A stretch of DNA of 62,216 nt from an uncultured Rubritalea sp. (GTDB lineage Bacteria; Verrucomicrobiota; Verrucomicrobiia; Verrucomicrobiales; Akkermansiaceae). The stretch covers positions 1 through 62,216 of the forward strand of contig CALJOJ010000006.1 in the NCBI GenBank assembly GCA_937981665.1. The letters run 5' to 3'. The notes beneath the pieces were generated by a model, which saw only the letters and a list, made by a program, of their open reading frames with translations, ran no database searches and was not told where the DNA came from. The position numbers and the translations under genes were made by a program. Positions 8,756 through 19,024 of the stretch are shown here, one piece after another (the first letter of the stretch is position 1; each line of letters begins with the position of its first letter).

Positions 8756-9928
8756 CTAAACTAAAACTAAGCCAACTCCAATTCCAGTAATCACTACCGC
8801 CCAGACTGGCACCAGCTTCTTATAAACAATCACTGCTAGAATAATGGCAATCAGCGCTTCTAACACATTACTGATCACCCCCATACGAAGCATGTGAACC
8901 AGCGCAGCTAAAATCAATCCAACCACTGCCGCACTAGCACCTTTCAACGCATTTTTAATCACACTGACATGCTTATACGCATTCCAAACTGGCATCCCGA
9001 TAGTCAACAAAATCATCCCCGGCAAGAAAATAATCGCCATCCCGACCAATCCACCAAACCATGCACTTCCATTCAGCCCGACAACCGCTCCTATATAAGC
9101 ACCAAAGGTAAACAACGGCCCAGGAACAGCTTGTGCAAATCCATAACCCGCTAAAAAATCATCCTGTGTCATCAAACCCTTAGCTACCGTTTCAGCCTCT
9201 AATAATGGCAATACAACGTGACCTCCACCAAACACCATTGAGCCTGTTTTCGTTAGTCCAGCTAGCATCGTCATCTCGTTATCACTCGTCTGAAAAGAAC
9301 ATAACGCAACCACACCAGCGACAAAGCAAACCAGCACAGTAAGCGCCCCCACAGGATGTTTCACCTTAGTCACACTTACCTCCTCACCCGTAGTATTTCC
9401 AAGCTCACGGAATAGTAGCGCACCAAGTATGCCACCCAGTAAAATCAACAACGGCTGCAACCATGGAGACTGAAACACAACTAAAATAACAGCTATGAGG
9501 AGTGCAATAAAAATCCCCTTAGCATTTGGGCACAGCTTCCTCTGCATCCCTAACACCGCATTCGCGACCACGGCCACGGCAACTATTTTCAAACCATGAA
9601 CCGCACCACTGATTGCCCAGTCATTCAACAGCCCCATAGTCGACACAAACAAAATCATCAGCACAGCAGACGGTAAGGTGAAGCCTAACCATGCGCCAAA
9701 TGCACCGAGCCAGCCCCCCTTTTCATAACCTATCGCCGCTCCTAACTGACTACTTGCAGGACCTGGTATAAACTGACATACTGCTAACAGCTCAGCGAAT
9801 CTTTCGTCACTCAGCCATCTTAGCCGATCCACATACGCTTCACGAAAGTACGCCAAATGCGCCACCGGCCCACCAAATGAAGTAAACCCAAGCTTGAGTG
9901 ATTCCAGTAAACAAGATAGAAATTGCAT
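8756..9928 (-). CDS. chrA: chromate transporter ChrA-type
   Basis: A 390-residue polytopic inner-membrane protein with the long-chain CHR layout of two homologous halves. The first half has TSFGGPVAHLAYF and FIPGPASSQLG. The second has GSMVFGGGHVVLPLLE and QAVPGPLFTFG. ChrA proteins export chromate in exchange for protons or sulfate, but many homologues are unproven. I place the start at the ATG at 9928, preceded by AAGGTGGAG, rather than the TTG at 9967. It is divergent from nadD with 24 bases between the starts, so both promoters must overlap the opposite gene. Confidence 0.9.
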   Translation of the reverse strand: MQFLSCLLESLKLGFTSFGGPVAHLAYFREAYVDRLRWLSDERFAELLAVCQFIPGPASSQLGAAIGYEKGGWLGAFGAWLGFTLPSAVLMILFVSTMGLLNDWAISGAVHGLKIVAVAVVANAVLGMQRKLCPNAKGIFIALLIAVILVVFQSPWLQPLLILLGGILGALLFRELGNTTGEEVSVTKVKHPVGALTVLVCFVAGVVALCSFQTSDNEMTMLAGLTKTGSMVFGGGHVVLPLLEAETVAKGLMTQDDFLAGYGFAQAVPGPLFTFGAYIGAVVGLNGSAWFGGLVGMAIIFLPGMILLTIGMPVWNAYKHVSVIKNALKGASAAVVGLILAALVHMLRMGVISNVLEALIAIILAVIVYKKLVPVWAVVITGIGVGLVLV

Positions 9929-9952
9929 ACCGAAAAACTCCACCTTTTCCTT

Positions 9953-10522
9953 ATGAAAAAAAAGCAAAAAATCTGCTTAATTGGCGGAACCTTTGACCCC
10001 ATTCACCTAGGTCACACCTATATCGCCCAAAAATGTCAGCGCGAGCTAGGTATGGATAAAGTCATCTTCCTCCCCTGTAAGCAGTCTCCCCATAAGCTTA
10101 CCAAACAAAATGCCCCAGACCTCCATCGGCTGGAGATGTGTCAGCTCGCTACTACCGACTTCCCTTGGGCACTCGTCGATGATTATGATCTAACGGCTCC
10201 AGCACCTTCCTACTCATGGAGAACTGCCGAGCACATGCAGAAAAAGCACCCAGATGCTGAGCTCTACTGGCTCATGGGCACTGACCAATGGGACTCTATC
10301 ATTCAATGGAATCGTGCAGAATACTTTGCCACACTTTTAGACTTCATCGTCGTTACTCGTGGTGAGACTCCGGCTAACATCGATAAATTTCACTTCACTC
10401 ACATAGGAGGAGCACACACAGCCTCAGCCTCAGTAATAAGAAATGCTCCATATTCCCCTACATCTACAGCTTGGCTACATCCTCGTGTCCTAGAGTACAT
10501 AAGAAAAAACAACGTTTACTAA
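9953..10522 (+). CDS. nadD: nicotinate-nucleotide adenylyltransferase
   Basis: A 189-residue enzyme that joins ATP and nicotinate mononucleotide to deamido-NAD. The nucleotidyltransferase motif GGTFDPIHLGH lies at residues 9-19, KQSPHK near 43, a WLMGTDQW segment in mid-protein and a terminal-half S-A-S-V-I-R motif (ISSTxxR equivalent). The start is the ATG at 9953; the TTG at 9923 would add ten residues overlapping the divergent chrA start. In many bacteria nadD precedes rsfS, but here a TPR-like protein follows. Confidence 0.93.
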   Translation: MKKKQKICLIGGTFDPIHLGHTYIAQKCQRELGMDKVIFLPCKQSPHKLTKQNAPDLHRLEMCQLATTDFPWALVDDYDLTAPAPSYSWRTAEHMQKKHPDAELYWLMGTDQWDSIIQWNRAEYFATLLDFIVVTRGETPANIDKFHFTHIGGAHTASASVIRNAPYSPTSTAWLHPRVLEYIRKNNVY

Positions 10523-10577
10523 AACGTTCACTTGAGATAGTGGATCAAACACTTTAAAAACATTTAATAATCACCAT

Positions 10578-11435
10578 ATGAAGATACCATTTTTAATCAC
10601 TCTTTTAGTCTCTGGTTCTCTGAGCATCGCCAGCCTATCGGCTCAACAAAATCAAGTCCCACCAGCCTCTTCAGCCATTGAAAAAGTTAATCGTGACCCT
10701 GAAAGAACCAAAAAAATCAATAGTATCAACAACGCCTTCAGTAACCTCTTGCAGAAAGATCGCGAAGAGTATTACGCGCTAAAGAAAGACGCTTATACAT
10801 ACTTTAATAACAAGCGCACGTTTGCAGCGTTAATGAAAATCCAAGAAATGCTAAATATCTTCGATGCAGATCCACAGGCTCATATGTTATTAGGTTCTAT
10901 TCATATGGAATTCCGCAACTTTGATAAAGCACGTAGTATTTATAATAAGATCAAAGAATTATCCAACTATGACAATAATTTACGCTTCAACATCGCTGAA
11001 GTTGAATTCTGCACAAGTAATTGGAAACAGTCATTAGAGCAATTTCTAGAGTTAAAAAAAATAATTAAGAATACCCCACATAAAGCATTAGCTAAACTCA
11101 TTGAACTCAAAATTATCCTCTGTCATTTAGCCCTCTCTGAGGCCTCAACTGGATCAGAAAAAGAAAAACACCACGAAGATGCTGAAGCATTAGCGAATCA
11201 GGCATCTTACCTAAAAGACTCTCCGTATTACTACTACGCCAAAGCTGCTTTGGCATTTCACTCGGGGGATAAAAAAGCAGCAAGCCAATGGATCAACACT
11301 GTCAAAATAGTATACTCTACTACTCCTCAAGCTCTCTCATCATGGAATGACACTTTCATTGAATTTGGTTATATTGACTCACACTACGGTAAAGACGAGA
11401 TACCTAAATCAGAGGATTCTATACAGCTAAAGTAA
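10578..11435 (+). CDS. secreted TPR-like protein of unknown function
   Basis: A 285-residue protein with a Sec signal peptide (cleavage probably after SLSA near residue 22). The mature part is helical. Two segments fit TPR units: residues 75-110 (FAALMKIQEMLNIFDADPQAHMLLG) and 110-150, with YYAKAALAFHSGDKKAA near 214. TPR proteins act as scaffolds; no partner is evident. The transcript probably ends at the hairpin at 11494-11535, which lies inside the 3' end of the convergent uvrB gene. Confidence 0.75.
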   Translation: MKIPFLITLLVSGSLSIASLSAQQNQVPPASSAIEKVNRDPERTKKINSINNAFSNLLQKDREEYYALKKDAYTYFNNKRTFAALMKIQEMLNIFDADPQAHMLLGSIHMEFRNFDKARSIYNKIKELSNYDNNLRFNIAEVEFCTSNWKQSLEQFLELKKIIKNTPHKALAKLIELKIILCHLALSEASTGSEKEKHHEDAEALANQASYLKDSPYYYYAKAALAFHSGDKKAASQWINTVKIVYSTTPQALSSWNDTFIEFGYIDSHYGKDEIPKSEDSIQLK

Positions 11436-11451
11436 CCAATTTCTTAATAGC

Positions 11452-13635
11452 TCACACTTCACGGTAGTCCACCTTCCTACCATTATTCTTTTCAGCAGGC
11501 ATTGCAGACTTTTCTGCAATGCCTGCTTTCTTTTTAAGCTCCTTGATCTGATCTCGCAGATGCCCCGCACGCTCAAACTCTAGCCTAGCCGCAGCATCAC
11601 GCATTTCAGTCTCTAGCTCTGATAGTACTTCTAACACATTATAGTCCACTCCCTCTTCTGCAGCTAAACTCTGGCCCACTGAATCCACTGCTCCCTTCTC
11701 TTCACCAGCATCACTTAGGCTTTGCTGCATAGATCTAACCACACTAGTAGGAGTGATCCCATGCTTCTCATTATGAGCTATCTGCACACCTCGCCTAAAT
11801 TCCGTAATATCTAACAGAGCTTGAATACTATCTGTCACCTTATCACAGAATAGCACACATTCACCATTCACATGACGAGCCGCTCTTCCAGCTGTCTGCA
11901 CCAAGCTCGTTTCATTTCTAAGGAAGCCTTCATTATCGGCATCAAGAATACATACCAAGCTCACCTCTGGTAAATCTAGCCCTTCTCTGAGTAAATTAAT
12001 CCCGATTAAAATATCAAACTCAGCCACTCTCAACTGACGTAAGATTTCAACCCTCTCCACAGCATCAATATCTGCGTGGATATAACGTACTTTTAGACCT
12101 ACCTCTAATAAATACTCAGCAAGCTCCTCAGCCGTCTTCTTCGTCAGCGTCGTGATTAGCACTCGCTCATTCTTAGCTACCCTATCATGACAAAGCTCTA
12201 TCGTAGCATCTATCTGCCCATCCAGAGGCTTCATCGTAAGAATAGGATCTAACAGACCAGTAGGACGGATAATCTGCTGCACCATCAAAGTAGCACCTCG
12301 GCTATCCACATCAAATTCATCAACACTATCTAGAGTATTACTCGGAGTCACCTGCTTCCGTAGTAGCTTGATCGCCTGATTCGCACTCAGTTCACCCTTC
12401 ACCCATGGAATGTAGGTCTTATTATCTGGTCGGCTATTGATAAATTCAAACGGCCCGGGAGTAGCAGTCACATAGATTCGCTGATGCGTCTTCTTCATAT
12501 ACTCCTCAAATCTCAACGGTCTATTATCCATCGCACTCGGTAGACGGAACCCATGCTCCACCAGTACATTCTTACGGCTCTTATCCCCCTCGAACATCCC
12601 ACCCACCTGTGGTAACGTCACGTGACTCTCATCTGCTAGAAGCAGAAAATCATCTGGGAAGAAATCTAACAGAGTATAAGGAGTCGCTCCCTTTTCACGT
12701 CCAGTGACATGTCTAGAGTAATTCTCAATCCCCTGACAAAATCCCATTTCCTGCATCATCTCTATATCATACTCAGTCCGCATCCTGATCCGCTGAGCTT
12801 CTATGAGCTTTCCACTTTTTTCAAATTCTGCCACCCGCGCCTTCATCTCCTTACGGATCTCAATGATCGCAGTCTTCATCTTAGTCTTACTCGTCACGAA
12901 CTGCTTCGCGGGGAAGAAAATGTACTTATCCATCTCTCCAAGCTTATGTCCTGAACGTGTATCTATTTCAGAAATCCTGTCCACCTCGTCACCAAAAAAT
13001 TCCACTCGAATAGCCGTCCGCTCCATATAAGCTGGGCGTATCTCCACCACATCACCACGCACCCTGAAGTTTCCACGGCTAAACTCCACATCGTTCCGCT
13101 CGAACATTAAATCCACAAGCTGATTCAAAAATTCATCCCGACCGATCTCATCACCCTGCTTCACTGGAAGCATCATATTTTGATAATCATCCGGTGAACC
13201 CAAGCCATAAATACAGCTCACACTAGCGACCACTATCACATCCTTACGCGTGAGCAGGCTACCCATCGTACTTAGTCTTAATCGCTCAATCTCATCATTA
13301 ATCGCCGAGTCCTTTTCAATGAAAGTATCAGAACTAGGTATATAAGCCTCAGGTTGATAATAATCGAAATAACTCACGAAATACTCGACCGCATTATTAG
13401 GAAAAAAGGTCTTAAATTCAGAATAGAGCTGTGCAGCCAAGGTCTTATTATGGCTCATAATAAGTGTCGGCTTATTCACCCCCTTGATTAGATTCGCCAT
13501 CGTATAGGTCTTACCAGATCCCGTCACCCCCCACAGCGTCTGGTGCATATTCCCTGCAGCTACTGATTTCAATAATTTATCAATCGCCTGCTGCTGATCA
13601 CCCGCTGGGCTATATTTACTCTCTAACTCAAACAT
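11452..13635 (-). CDS. uvrB: excinuclease ABC subunit B
   Basis: The 727-residue nucleotide excision repair helicase-like subunit loads onto damage with UvrA and recruits UvrC. Walker A is GVTGSGKT at residues 36-43. The beta-hairpin region reads [20 protein letters not shown] near 90-110. Later motifs include [29 protein letters not shown] and QTAGRAARH. The C-terminal UVR motif ([16 protein letters not shown]) lies near residue 690. It is longer than E. coli UvrB (673) because of a linker before the UVR motif and a short tail. It stands alone and converges with the gene ending at 11435. Confidence 0.97.
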   Translation of the reverse strand: MFELESKYSPAGDQQQAIDKLLKSVAAGNMHQTLWGVTGSGKTYTMANLIKGVNKPTLIMSHNKTLAAQLYSEFKTFFPNNAVEYFVSYFDYYQPEAYIPSSDTFIEKDSAINDEIERLRLSTMGSLLTRKDVIVVASVSCIYGLGSPDDYQNMMLPVKQGDEIGRDEFLNQLVDLMFERNDVEFSRGNFRVRGDVVEIRPAYMERTAIRVEFFGDEVDRISEIDTRSGHKLGEMDKYIFFPAKQFVTSKTKMKTAIIEIRKEMKARVAEFEKSGKLIEAQRIRMRTEYDIEMMQEMGFCQGIENYSRHVTGREKGATPYTLLDFFPDDFLLLADESHVTLPQVGGMFEGDKSRKNVLVEHGFRLPSAMDNRPLRFEEYMKKTHQRIYVTATPGPFEFINSRPDNKTYIPWVKGELSANQAIKLLRKQVTPSNTLDSVDEFDVDSRGATLMVQQIIRPTGLLDPILTMKPLDGQIDATIELCHDRVAKNERVLITTLTKKTAEELAEYLLEVGLKVRYIHADIDAVERVEILRQLRVAEFDILIGINLLREGLDLPEVSLVCILDADNEGFLRNETSLVQTAGRAARHVNGECVLFCDKVTDSIQALLDITEFRRGVQIAHNEKHGITPTSVVRSMQQSLSDAGEEKGAVDSVGQSLAAEEGVDYNVLEVLSELETEMRDAAARLEFERAGHLRDQIKELKKKAGIAEKSAMPAEKNNGRKVDYREV
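11494..11535 (+). terminator. rho-independent terminator inside the uvrB 3' coding end
   Basis: A perfect 14-bp stem (AGCAGGCATTGCAG and its complement, 6-nt loop) is followed by TTCTTTTT on the plus strand, 58 bases after the stop of the TPR-like gene. It also codes for the IAEKSAMPA region of UvrB on the other strand. Confidence 0.8.
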
Positions 13636-13740
13636 CGTTTCTCCTTACTAGTCACACTAGTGTCTCCTTACCTCACTCACAAGTAACTTTCGTGAAAAAT
13701 TCCTATCCCTCACAAGCTTCCCTATGGTAATAATCCCCCT

Positions 13741-15126
13741 ATGAGAACACTCATTAAAAATGCTCTAAAAAGCACTCCTGAATCAGCTGAAAAAGAAATC
13801 ACCATCAAAGGCTGGGTCAGAACAAGACGAGACAACAAAGACTTCTCATTTATCGAGCTCAATGACGGCACATCACTCGCTAACATTCAGTGCATCGCAG
13901 ACTCCGGCATCACCGGCTACGCAGACATTGCTAAAATGTCTACTGGATCAGCCATCGGCATTACAGGAAAGCTCATAGAGTCTCCAGGTAAAGGCCAACA
14001 ATGGGAGATCCACGCCACATCCATAGAGCTCATCGGTGAAGCTCCATCAGATTACCCCCTTCAGAAAAAAGGCCACACACCAGAATTTCTCCGCTCCATC
14101 TCTCATCTACGACCTAGAGCAAATCTCTACGGAGCAGTCTTCCGCATGCGTTCCCGTCTCGCTCAGGCAGTTCACAGATTTTTTGATGAGCGTGACTTCA
14201 CCTACGTCCATACACCTATCATCACAGCATCAGACTGTGAAGGTGCTGGCGAGATGTTCCGCGTCACCACCCATGACCCATCAGCTGCCGGCGTAAAGAA
14301 ATATGAAGACGACTTTTTCAATAAAGCATCCTACCTAACAGTATCTGGCCAACTAGAAGGTGAAGCCTTTGCTACCGCACTCTCTAACATTTACACCTTC
14401 GGACCGACCTTCCGTGCTGAAAATTCTAACACCACGCGCCACGCAAACGAATTCTGGATGATCGAGCCTGAAATGGCATTCTGCGACCTCGCCGAAGACA
14501 TGAATCTAGCTGAAGAGTTCGTCAAGTATCTCATCACAGACACCCTCAACAACAACGAAGGTGACCTAGAAATATTCAACAAATTCGTAGATAAGCAACT
14601 CATAGAACGCCTAACATTCGTCGCTGATAAGCCATTTCAGCGTGTTTCATACACAGAAGCAGTCGAAATACTCATTAAGAGCGGTCAGACCTTCGAGTAC
14701 CCAGTCATCTGGGGAGTCAATCTCCAGTCAGAGCACGAGCGCTATCTCACCGAAGAGCACTTCAAATGCCCGACCACCGTTTACGACTACCCGAAAGACG
14801 TCAAACCATTCTACATGCGTGCGAATGCCCCTGACTCCAAAGGACGCCAGACCGTCACTGCCATGGATCTACTCGTCCCAGGTATAGGAGAGATCGTAGG
14901 TGGTGCTCAGCGTGAAGAGCGTCTCGATGTCCTCCAAGCAAATATGGCAGAGCACAATCTCAGCGAAGAAGACTACTGGTGGTACACCGACCTCCGCAAA
15001 TACGGCACCTGCCCACACGCAGGGTTTGGTATGGGTTTTGAGCGCATGCTCATGTTCGCCACTGGCATGAAGAACATCCGCGACGTCATACCATTCGCCC
15101 GTACACCTGGCTCATGCGAGTTTTAA
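13741..15126 (+). CDS. asnS: asparaginyl-tRNA synthetase
   Basis: A 461-residue class IIb synthetase that charges tRNA-Asn. The N-terminal OB-fold anticodon domain (residues 15-110, [22 protein letters not shown]) is followed by motif 2 ([15 protein letters not shown] near 225-240) and motif 3 ([15 protein letters not shown] near 428). The end GSCEF is typical of AsnRS and distinguishes it from AspRS. Length matches the family. fabV follows 45 bases downstream on the same strand, so co-transcription is possible although the functions are unrelated. Confidence 0.97.
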   Translation: MRTLIKNALKSTPESAEKEITIKGWVRTRRDNKDFSFIELNDGTSLANIQCIADSGITGYADIAKMSTGSAIGITGKLIESPGKGQQWEIHATSIELIGEAPSDYPLQKKGHTPEFLRSISHLRPRANLYGAVFRMRSRLAQAVHRFFDERDFTYVHTPIITASDCEGAGEMFRVTTHDPSAAGVKKYEDDFFNKASYLTVSGQLEGEAFATALSNIYTFGPTFRAENSNTTRHANEFWMIEPEMAFCDLAEDMNLAEEFVKYLITDTLNNNEGDLEIFNKFVDKQLIERLTFVADKPFQRVSYTEAVEILIKSGQTFEYPVIWGVNLQSEHERYLTEEHFKCPTTVYDYPKDVKPFYMRANAPDSKGRQTVTAMDLLVPGIGEIVGGAQREERLDVLQANMAEHNLSEEDYWWYTDLRKYGTCPHAGFGMGFERMLMFATGMKNIRDVIPFARTPGSCEF

Positions 15127-15171
15127 AATTTCATACAACCTATAATTTAACAACTAACACATTACAACCAC

Positions 15172-16368
15172 ATGATCGTTAAACCAAAGACTAGAGGATT
15201 CATCTGTATCACCTCTCACCCAGACGGCTGCGCAGCACACGTGCAGGAACAAATCGACTACGTAAAATCTAAAGGCCCAGTCGAAGGCGGTCCTAAAAAC
15301 GTACTCGTCATTGGTTCATCCACTGGCTACGGCCTCGCATCTCGTATCGTTCCAGCCTTCTCATCTGGCGCGAACACACTCGGCCTCTTCTTCGAAAAGC
15401 CAGGTACAGAAAAGCGCACAGGAACTGCCGGTTGGTATAACTCAGCAGCCTTTGAAAAAGCAGCTACAGAAGCTGGTCTCTACGCTAAATCACTCAACGG
15501 TGACGCCTTCTCACACGACATGAAAGCCAAGGCTGTCGAGATGATCAAAAACGAAATGGGGCCTATCGACCTCGTCGTATACTCACTCGCATCACCACGC
15601 AGGATCAATCCTGACACAGGAGAAGATCACCGCTCAGTGCTAAAGACAACGGGTGGCGAATACACTAACAAGAACCTCAATACAGATAAAGGTGAGATCG
15701 AAGAAGTCACCATTGGAGCAGCCACTCAAGAAGAAATCGACAACACCATCAAAGTCATGGGTGGTGAAGACTGGGAACTCTGGATGACGGCTCTCGATGA
15801 AGCGGGTGTCCTAGCTGAAGGTGTGAAGTCAGTATCCTACTCATACATCGGCCCTGAGCTAACATGGCCTATCTACACAGAAGGAACCATCGGAATGGCT
15901 AAGAAAGACCTCGAAGTGGTCTGCGAAAGACTCAACGACAAGCTCGTTACAAAGTACAACGGCTCAGCTTATGTGTCAGTCAACAAAGCACTCGTCACTC
16001 AAGCATCATCCGCCATCCCAGTCGTCCCACTCTACATCTCTATCCTCTACAAGGAAATGAAAGCTCAGGGACTCCACGAAGGTTGCATCGAGCAGATCCA
16101 GCGCCTCTTCGCTGACCGTCTCTATGGAGCAGATCTCCAGCTAGACGACAGCAAGCGCATCAGAATAGATGACCTAGAAATGCGTGCTGACATACAGGCT
16201 GCAGTCGCTAAGTCATGGGACGCCATCTCTAACGAGAACCTAGCAGACCTAGCAGACTTCGACGGCTACAAGGAAGAATTCCTAAAGCTCTTCGGCTTCG
16301 GTCTAGACGGCGTTGACTACGATGCCGACACAGACCCTACATTCTCACCAGCTTCTATACCGTCGTAA
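15172..16368 (+). CDS. fabV: trans-2-enoyl-ACP/CoA reductase FabV
   Basis: A 398-residue NADH-dependent enoyl reductase for the last step of fatty acid elongation; the family is resistant to triclosan. The Rossmann motif [12 protein letters not shown] lies near residue 48-59, [14 protein letters not shown] near 78-91, VYSLASPRR near 140, and the catalytic [14 protein letters not shown] (Y-x8-K) near 240. No FabI is seen in this window. An inverted repeat and an IS66 relic lie directly downstream. Confidence 0.95.
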   Translation: MIVKPKTRGFICITSHPDGCAAHVQEQIDYVKSKGPVEGGPKNVLVIGSSTGYGLASRIVPAFSSGANTLGLFFEKPGTEKRTGTAGWYNSAAFEKAATEAGLYAKSLNGDAFSHDMKAKAVEMIKNEMGPIDLVVYSLASPRRINPDTGEDHRSVLKTTGGEYTNKNLNTDKGEIEEVTIGAATQEEIDNTIKVMGGEDWELWMTALDEAGVLAEGVKSVSYSYIGPELTWPIYTEGTIGMAKKDLEVVCERLNDKLVTKYNGSAYVSVNKALVTQASSAIPVVPLYISILYKEMKAQGLHEGCIEQIQRLFADRLYGADLQLDDSKRIRIDDLEMRADIQAAVAKSWDAISNENLADLADFDGYKEEFLKLFGFGLDGVDYDADTDPTFSPASIPS

Positions 16369-16394
16369 GTCAGTAACTTGACTCATTAGCTTCT

Positions 16395-16463
16395 CGGAGA
16401 CGGCGGTATCTTTTCATTTTTTTTGCCGTAAAACACAACGTCATGAAAGATTCGCCGTCTCCG
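16395..16463. repeat. long imperfect stem behind fabV
   Basis: CGGAGACGGCG at 16395-16405 pairs perfectly with CGCCGTCTCCG at 16453-16463. Further pairing inside (ATCTTTTCAT with ATGAAAGAT) extends the stem to roughly 20 bp around a loop that contains a run of eight T. It may act as a terminator or processing signal for asnS-fabV, or be a small repeat element. It abuts the IS66 relic ten bases later. Confidence 0.6.
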
Positions 16464-16472
16464 TTTAGCAAC

Positions 16473-16626
16473 GTAAGCGTCTTAAAACTGGCCTAAGCTA
16501 TCTGAGCTATCTGGGCTTTTTTTCTCCCAAGCTTGGGCTACTTTATTTGCTGTTAGCTCTTGCGCTGACTGGCTATTGAGGTGCTCTAGAACATATTCTA
16601 TATAGAGGATAAATTTCGACCATTGG
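16473..16626 (-). mobile_element. IS66 relic (end plus transposase tail, internally deleted)
   Basis: It starts with the IS66-type terminus GTAAGCGTC and matches the IS66 copy at 61821 onward. It keeps the transposase stop codon (TAG on the minus strand) that the other copy lacks. It carries a one-base indel in the T-run near 16520. It then has a 177-bp deletion relative to the other copy, at a short repeat (TCTAGATAG/TCTAGGTAG in the intact copy, TCTATATAG here at 16597-16605). Similarity fades after about 16626. Confidence 0.8.
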
Positions 16627-16645
16627 GTTGCATCGAGCATCTAGT

Positions 16646-17209
16646 TTATTGCTTAACTTGGCCGTGATCCACGAAGATTAATTCATCAACATCGAATCCG
16701 TCTTGTTTTGCTCTATCGAGAAATTTCTGTTTATCAGCCTTACTGACATTTGGTGTACGGGAAAGGAACCAGAGGTAATCTTTATTATAACTGGTGATAT
16801 AGGCGTAATCATAATCTTTCTCATCTAAGTCGAAGACCACATAGGAACCGTAAAACGGGCCAAAGAAGGAAACCTTTAAGTGTGCTACATCTGACTCCCC
16901 CACGAAGTATGCTTTCCCCTCTGCGGTTGTCCATTCACCCTTTTCTTTATTATAGCCGGTATTGATAACCTTTATACCCCCATCATCTTTGACTGAGTAA
17001 ACTGCTGTTATTTCACTAAGCCCACGCTCAAACTTGTGATCCAGACGTGCTATTTCATACCATGTACCTAAGTACTTCTCTTGGTTGAAATTTTTCACCG
17101 GTGTGATCCCATCTGCTATCCCTGTACAGCTATTCATCGTCCAGCACATCGCTACTACACAGACTATTAATCCAGCTAACTTTCCTTTATGGCGTCTCAT
17201 TATTTTCAT
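16646..17209 (-). CDS. blc: outer-membrane lipocalin (Blc-like)
   Basis: A 187-residue lipocalin. The N-terminus carries a hydrophobic signal ending at Cys28 (WTMNSC), a plausible though imperfect lipobox, so it is probably a lipoprotein. The lipocalin signature is KYLGTWYEIARLDHKFERGL near residues 44-63. A second conserved region is YDYAYITSYNKDYLWFLSRTP near 133-153. Blc proteins bind lysophospholipids and fatty acids in the envelope. The DUF3750-like lipoprotein gene lies 26 bases upstream on the same strand. Confidence 0.9.
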   Translation of the reverse strand: MKIMRRHKGKLAGLIVCVVAMCWTMNSCTGIADGITPVKNFNQEKYLGTWYEIARLDHKFERGLSEITAVYSVKDDGGIKVINTGYNKEKGEWTTAEGKAYFVGESDVAHLKVSFFGPFYGSYVVFDLDEKDYDYAYITSYNKDYLWFLSRTPNVSKADKQKFLDRAKQDGFDVDELIFVDHGQVKQ

Positions 17210-17235
17210 CTATTAAAGTTCATCCTACAGCATAT

Positions 17236-17931
17236 TTATTCCCAAGTAGGGATTCTCGGTAAAAATGGAATCCTAACAGATGGCGGCCAAATACTCACTC
17301 CAGCGCTTAAGCCAAGAGCACTCACTTCTACACCTTCTTTGAGGCCTAGAGTTACTCCCGCGACTGGAGTCTGAACTTTTAGCCCCGTCCCTGCAGATGA
17401 CTTACCTAGATAAAAGCCATTCTCTTTACCTATCGCATTATGATCTAAAATAACATTCACACCATCGACCTCACGAGCCATTTTCTCTACAAAGGTGTTA
17501 CTGTTAGGCCCTGGATATGAGCGATACACTGAATCATCGTAGCTCCTAGCAAACTCACGGATATCACGAAAGACTTCAGGGTTTTTAGCTCCATTAGACT
17601 GTGATAAGATCCGGACACGCTCACCCCAGCGTTCTTTCTTATCCACAGCGCCTTCTTTTAACGTCGTCATGACCACACCGCTCTTAGGTGTCTTCACTTC
17701 TACTCTGCGCCATGCTGAACTCGCATTTTCCCGGTACTCTACAAAACTATGTGTAGCAAACTGGGAAAACTGAGCCGCACTTTTAGGTAGATCAATTTCC
17801 TTAACCACCACGATCGAGTCAGGTTTTAGTATGCGCTGGCTAGCACAGCTACTAAATAGGAAGCCTATCAAAATACACCAGGCGACAGGAAGAAATAATC
17901 TCATCCTTAAATGGTAAGAAAATGCCATCAT
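17236..17931 (-). CDS. DUF3750-like lipoprotein
   Basis: A 231-residue protein with a signal sequence ending in a clear lipobox (FSSCAS, Cys near residue 29). The mature part contains a W-R-V-E-V segment and YRSYPGPNSNTFVEKMARE near residue 145-163, which resembles the hallmark of the uncharacterised DUF3750 family. The end is proline- and tryptophan-containing (WPPSVRIPFLP). The second codon is also ATG. It sits between def and blc on the same strand; its function is unknown. Confidence 0.75.
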   Translation of the reverse strand: MMAFSYHLRMRLFLPVAWCILIGFLFSSCASQRILKPDSIVVVKEIDLPKSAAQFSQFATHSFVEYRENASSAWRRVEVKTPKSGVVMTTLKEGAVDKKERWGERVRILSQSNGAKNPEVFRDIREFARSYDDSVYRSYPGPNSNTFVEKMAREVDGVNVILDHNAIGKENGFYLGKSSAGTGLKVQTPVAGVTLGLKEGVEVSALGLSAGVSIWPPSVRIPFLPRIPTWE

Positions 17932-17959
17932 CTGGCAAGAAGGATCATGTGAAATGATA

Positions 17960-18535
17960 CTATTCTTCTTCAGCTGGACGTCTTTCCCACTTCGTGTTAG
18001 CGAGGACTTTTAGCTTCTTTTTAAGTCTAGCCTTAGTCGTAGTCGCAGTACGGTCAGTGAACAGAATACCATTCAGGTGATCTACTTCATGCTGGATAGC
18101 ACGGCCTAATAGACCATCAGTCTCTATTACTTTCACACTGCCATCAAGCTGTGGCAGTGACGCTTTCACTAGAGTAGGACGCTTCACCTTTGCTCTCACT
18201 TCTTGGATGCTGAGGCAACCTTCGTTATCAGACTCAGTAGCACCACTGAGCTCAAGTTCTGGATTCATGAATACCAGCGGCATATGCTCTGTCATATCGG
18301 CATCTACGCCATCCACTTTAAAGAAACTCACGCACTCAGAATCATGTGACACATCAACTACGGCGAGACGAATATCTTTACCTATTTGAGGAGCAGCTAA
18401 ACCTATCCCATCAGCATCCTTCATTGTTTCTATCATATCTACGACGAGTTCCTTAAGCCCCGCATTTACTTTGGTGATTGGTGTGCACTTCTTTCTGAGT
18501 ACTGGCTCACCGTATTGGACTATATCGAGGATCAT
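17960..18535 (-). CDS. def: peptide deformylase
   Basis: A 191-residue metalloenzyme that removes the formyl group from nascent proteins. All three motifs are present: GIGLAAPQIG at residues 43-52, EGCLSI at 105-110 (Cys is the metal ligand) and HEVDH at 149-153 (two metal-binding His and catalytic Glu). The insertion after residue 65 is moderate. It lies 40 bases behind exbD on the same strand and is often found near fmt, which is not in the window. Confidence 0.97.
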   Translation of the reverse strand: MILDIVQYGEPVLRKKCTPITKVNAGLKELVVDMIETMKDADGIGLAAPQIGKDIRLAVVDVSHDSECVSFFKVDGVDADMTEHMPLVFMNPELELSGATESDNEGCLSIQEVRAKVKRPTLVKASLPQLDGSVKVIETDGLLGRAIQHEVDHLNGILFTDRTATTTKARLKKKLKVLANTKWERRPAEEE

Positions 18536-18575
18536 GATAGTTTATAAATTTAAATTACATCCGCAGCTTGGGTTC

Positions 18576-18995
18576 TTATGGGGTTCCACCCTCTAAGCGA
18601 ACTCGTTTTGAAATATACTGAAACCCAGCCTTAGTCAATGATTCCAGCGCGAAGATTTCATCTTTCTCAGTCGCACCTTCGTCCTGCTCAAGCTCGAATT
18701 TAGCGTCTGGATGTAGTTCTTTATACTGGACTAAGAACTCTGGTAAAAAGGCACGTTCCACACGAGTAGCATTCAGCACAAACGTTCCGTCTTTAGAGAT
18801 AGCTAACACAGAGTTCTCGCGGACTTCCACTTGAGTCTTTAACGCACTGACTGAAGGCAAGTTGATCTCTAGTACATGACTCTTCTTTTTAAACTGAGTA
18901 GTCACCACAAAGAAGATCAGCAAAATCGTCAAAATATCGATCAATGGTAAGATCGGCACTGTGGGTGTTTGTTTTTTTCGGCGGTAAAATTCCAT
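18576..18995 (-). CDS. exbD: ExbD/TolR-family biopolymer transport protein
   Basis: A 139-residue protein with one transmembrane helix (about residues 16-37: PILPLIDILTILLIFFVVTTQF). The helix contains the conserved Asp that takes part in proton flow, and a periplasmic C-terminal domain follows. The gene starts 29 bases after the exbB stop and is followed by def. With ExbB and the TonB-like protein it should use the proton gradient to energise outer-membrane transport. Confidence 0.92.
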   Translation of the reverse strand: MEFYRRKKQTPTVPILPLIDILTILLIFFVVTTQFKKKSHVLEINLPSVSALKTQVEVRENSVLAISKDGTFVLNATRVERAFLPEFLVQYKELHPDAKFELEQDEGATEKDEIFALESLTKAGFQYISKRVRLEGGTP

Positions 18996-19024
18996 CGTCT
19001 TTATAAGTTAATGCTTTGATAGCC

